Part shown: positions 7,936 to 8,899 of the stretch, one piece after another
Layout: every line of letters starts with the position of its first letter
How positions within the stretch are numbered: the stretch's first letter is position 1
Origin: Clostridia bacterium
Lineage (GTDB): Bacteria > Bacillota > Clostridia > Oscillospirales > Acutalibacteraceae
Direction of reading: 5' to 3'
NCBI GenBank assembly: GCA_017437165.1
Contig: JAFSBS010000281.1
Span: 1 to 8,899 of the forward strand
DNA: 8,899 bases
Made by a program: the position numbers and the translations under genes
The notes under the pieces: model-generated
What the model was told of the DNA's origin: nothing
The model's database searches: none
What the model saw: the letters and a program-made list of their open reading frames with translations, nothing else

Positions 7936-7982
7936 TTTATTTATAAAATTTGTGAAAAATTATCGCATATTTCTCTTTTTTA

Positions 7983-7991
7983 TGATAAAAT
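7983..7991 (+). promoter_or_regulatory. Possible extended -10 promoter element of recD2
   Basis: TGATAAAAT gives an extended -10 (TG, one base, TAAAAT) about 30 bases before the GTG start of recD2. No good -35 hexamer lies at 16-18 bases upstream (the sequence there is near TCGCAT), so this is a weak call. It is divergent from the GH2 promoter, with about 50 bases between the GH2 -35 and this element. Confidence 0.4.
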
Positions 7992-8008
7992 GAATTAAAT
8001 ACCTAAAA

Positions 8009-8017
8009 AGGTGGTGA
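8009..8017 (+). promoter_or_regulatory. Ribosome binding site of recD2
   Basis: AGGTGGTGA matches the ideal AGGAGGTGA in 8 of 9 bases and ends five bases before GTG at 8023. It also contains two in-frame GTG codons (8011 and 8014), which are better explained as part of the site than as starts. An in-frame TAA at 7996 blocks any longer frame. Confidence 0.8.
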
Positions 8018-8022
8018 ACGAG

Positions 8023-8899
8023 GTGGAATTACAAGAAGAAACTATAACCGGTGTAGTTGAAGAAATTACTTTCCAGAATGACCAGAATGGTTTTACTGTT
8101 CTTGATTTCTCAGCTGAAGATGAATTATTTACTGCAGTTGGTGTTATGCCCGGAATTACTGCCGGTGAAACTGTTTCTCTCACCGGTAATTTTGTTATGC
8201 ACCCCACATTTGGCAGACAATTAAAAGTCACCTCCTTTACAAGAACTTTACCTGAAACAAGTGAACAGATTATAAAATATCTTTCATCAGGTGTAATACG
8301 GGGTATAGGCCCTAAAAAAGCACTTTTAATTGTTGAAACTTTTGGTACAGATACTCTTAATGTTATTGAAAACACACCCGAAAGACTCGCAGAACTCAAG
8401 GGTATTTCTCTCGAACAAGCAAAAAACATCGGCGAAGAATTCAAAAAACAATATGCAATGAGAACTGTTATGTTAGGTCTTGAAAAATATGGATTAACAC
8501 CTAACGAATGTGTCCGTATTTATAAAAAGATGGGTATTGATGCAGTTGAACTTGTCAAAGAAAACCCTTACAGACTCTGCTCTATTGGTATTGGTATCTC
8601 TTTTGATAAAGCAGTTTCCATAGAAGAAAAATTAGAAGAAAAACCCGTACCTGAATGCAGAATTAAAGAAGGTATTCTTCATGTTATGAGACACAATCGT
8701 AACACACGCGGTCACACCTGTATTCCGAGAGAAAAACTTTTAAAACCGTGTGCAGATTTACTTTCTGTCACCGAAGATACAATTGACATTATTATTGATT
8801 CATTAGTTTCAGTTGCGCAGTTAAAAGTATATGTAATTGATGGTTCTGAATTTATATTTTTACCTTCATCTTACAGAGATGAAAGAAAAATCGCTGAAA
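8023..8899 (+). CDS. recD2: RecD2-family ATP-dependent DNA helicase, N-terminal part (3' end outside window)
   Basis: The frame is open from GTG at 8023 to the window end (292 complete codons). Residues about 6-76 match the N-terminal OB-like domain of RecD2 (TGVVEEITFQNDQNGFTVL, then HPTFGRQLKV). Residues about 88-145 hold two helix-hairpin-helix motifs (GVIRGIGPKKA and ERLAELKGIS), followed by the helical linker region (ENPYRL). The Walker A and other SF1B helicase motifs come later in the family and fall beyond the window, so helicase activity is inferred from the family. RecD2 is a 5'-3' helicase found in bacteria lacking RecBCD and is linked to DNA repair and replication-fork upkeep; it acts in the cytoplasm. 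The gene is divergent from the glycosidase operon and has no functional link to it. The GTG start is supported by a near-perfect RBS. Confidence 0.93.
   Translation, partial: MELQEETITGVVEEITFQNDQNGFTVLDFSAEDELFTAVGVMPGITAGETVSLTGNFVMHPTFGRQLKVTSFTRTLPETSEQIIKYLSSGVIRGIGPKKALLIVETFGTDTLNVIENTPERLAELKGISLEQAKNIGEEFKKQYAMRTVMLGLEKYGLTPNECVRIYKKMGIDAVELVKENPYRLCSIGIGISFDKAVSIEEKLEEKPVPECRIKEGILHVMRHNRNTRGHTCIPREKLLKPCADLLSVTEDTIDIIIDSLVSVAQLKVYVIDGSEFIFLPSSYRDERKIAE

Noticed and set aside
7950..7967. TTGTGAAAAATTATCGCA as a Rex-type operator between GH2 and recD2
   Set aside because: Only the first half fits TTGTGAA; the second half does not resemble TTCACAA, so there is no real palindrome.
7995..8444. 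Open frame of 149 codons on the minus strand opposite recD2
   Set aside because: It lies wholly inside the well-supported recD2 frame, has no RBS, and its product has no recognisable domain; it is a shadow of the real gene.
1..8899. CRISPR array, tRNA/rRNA, insertion sequence, prophage, toxin-antitoxin or defence genes
   Set aside because: No spaced direct repeats, cloverleaf-like segments, terminal inverted repeats or transposase/integrase motifs were seen by eye; the coding space is filled by four ordinary genes.

Overview
The window looks like chromosomal DNA from an anaerobic, AT-rich Bacillota, most likely a Clostridia member of a gut or rumen community. This is inferred from strong AGGAG/GGTGA-type ribosome binding sites, sigma-A-like promoters with extended -10 elements, A/T-ending codons, a Gram-positive-type RecD2 helicase without a RecBC context, and a secreted transglutaminase-like protein with Clostridia-style CxxC repeats and a fibronectin-III module. 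The species cannot be named from the sequence.

Layout from left to right: (1) 1-2365, minus strand: the first 788 codons of a large secreted protein with a signal peptide, a transglutaminase-like domain with a complete Cys-His-Asp triad, a propeller-like segment, six CxxC modules and an FN3 domain; its C-terminus lies outside the window. It has its own promoter (2397-2425) and RBS. (2) 2440-2477: a rho-independent terminator acting on minus-strand transcripts. (3) 2481-4811, minus: a 776-residue fusion of a GNAT acetyltransferase domain and a GH78 alpha-L-rhamnosidase-like enzyme. (4) 4815-7868, minus: a five-domain LacZ-type GH2 enzyme, 3 bases upstream of the fusion gene. (5) 7869-8022: a divergent promoter region. 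(6) 8023-8899, plus: the 5' part of recD2.

The GH2 and GH78 genes form a compact two-gene operon with its own promoter (7907-7935) and terminator. Neither product has a signal peptide, so both enzymes probably work in the cytoplasm on imported oligosaccharides or glycosides carrying beta-galactosyl-like and alpha-rhamnosyl-like units. No transporter or regulator is present. A sequence close to the CcpA cre consensus lies inside the GH2 gene and could mean carbon catabolite control. The transglutaminase gene is a separate transcription unit, and recD2 is an unrelated DNA-repair gene transcribed divergently.

Almost all of the window is accounted for by these four genes; the intergenic gaps are 115, 3 and 154 bases. 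I saw no tRNA or rRNA gene, CRISPR array, insertion sequence or phage gene. I found no convincing new defence or mobile system. The more unusual points are the GNAT-GH78 fusion, the CxxC-repeat transglutaminase and the promoter that overlaps a false upstream start codon of the GH2 gene.
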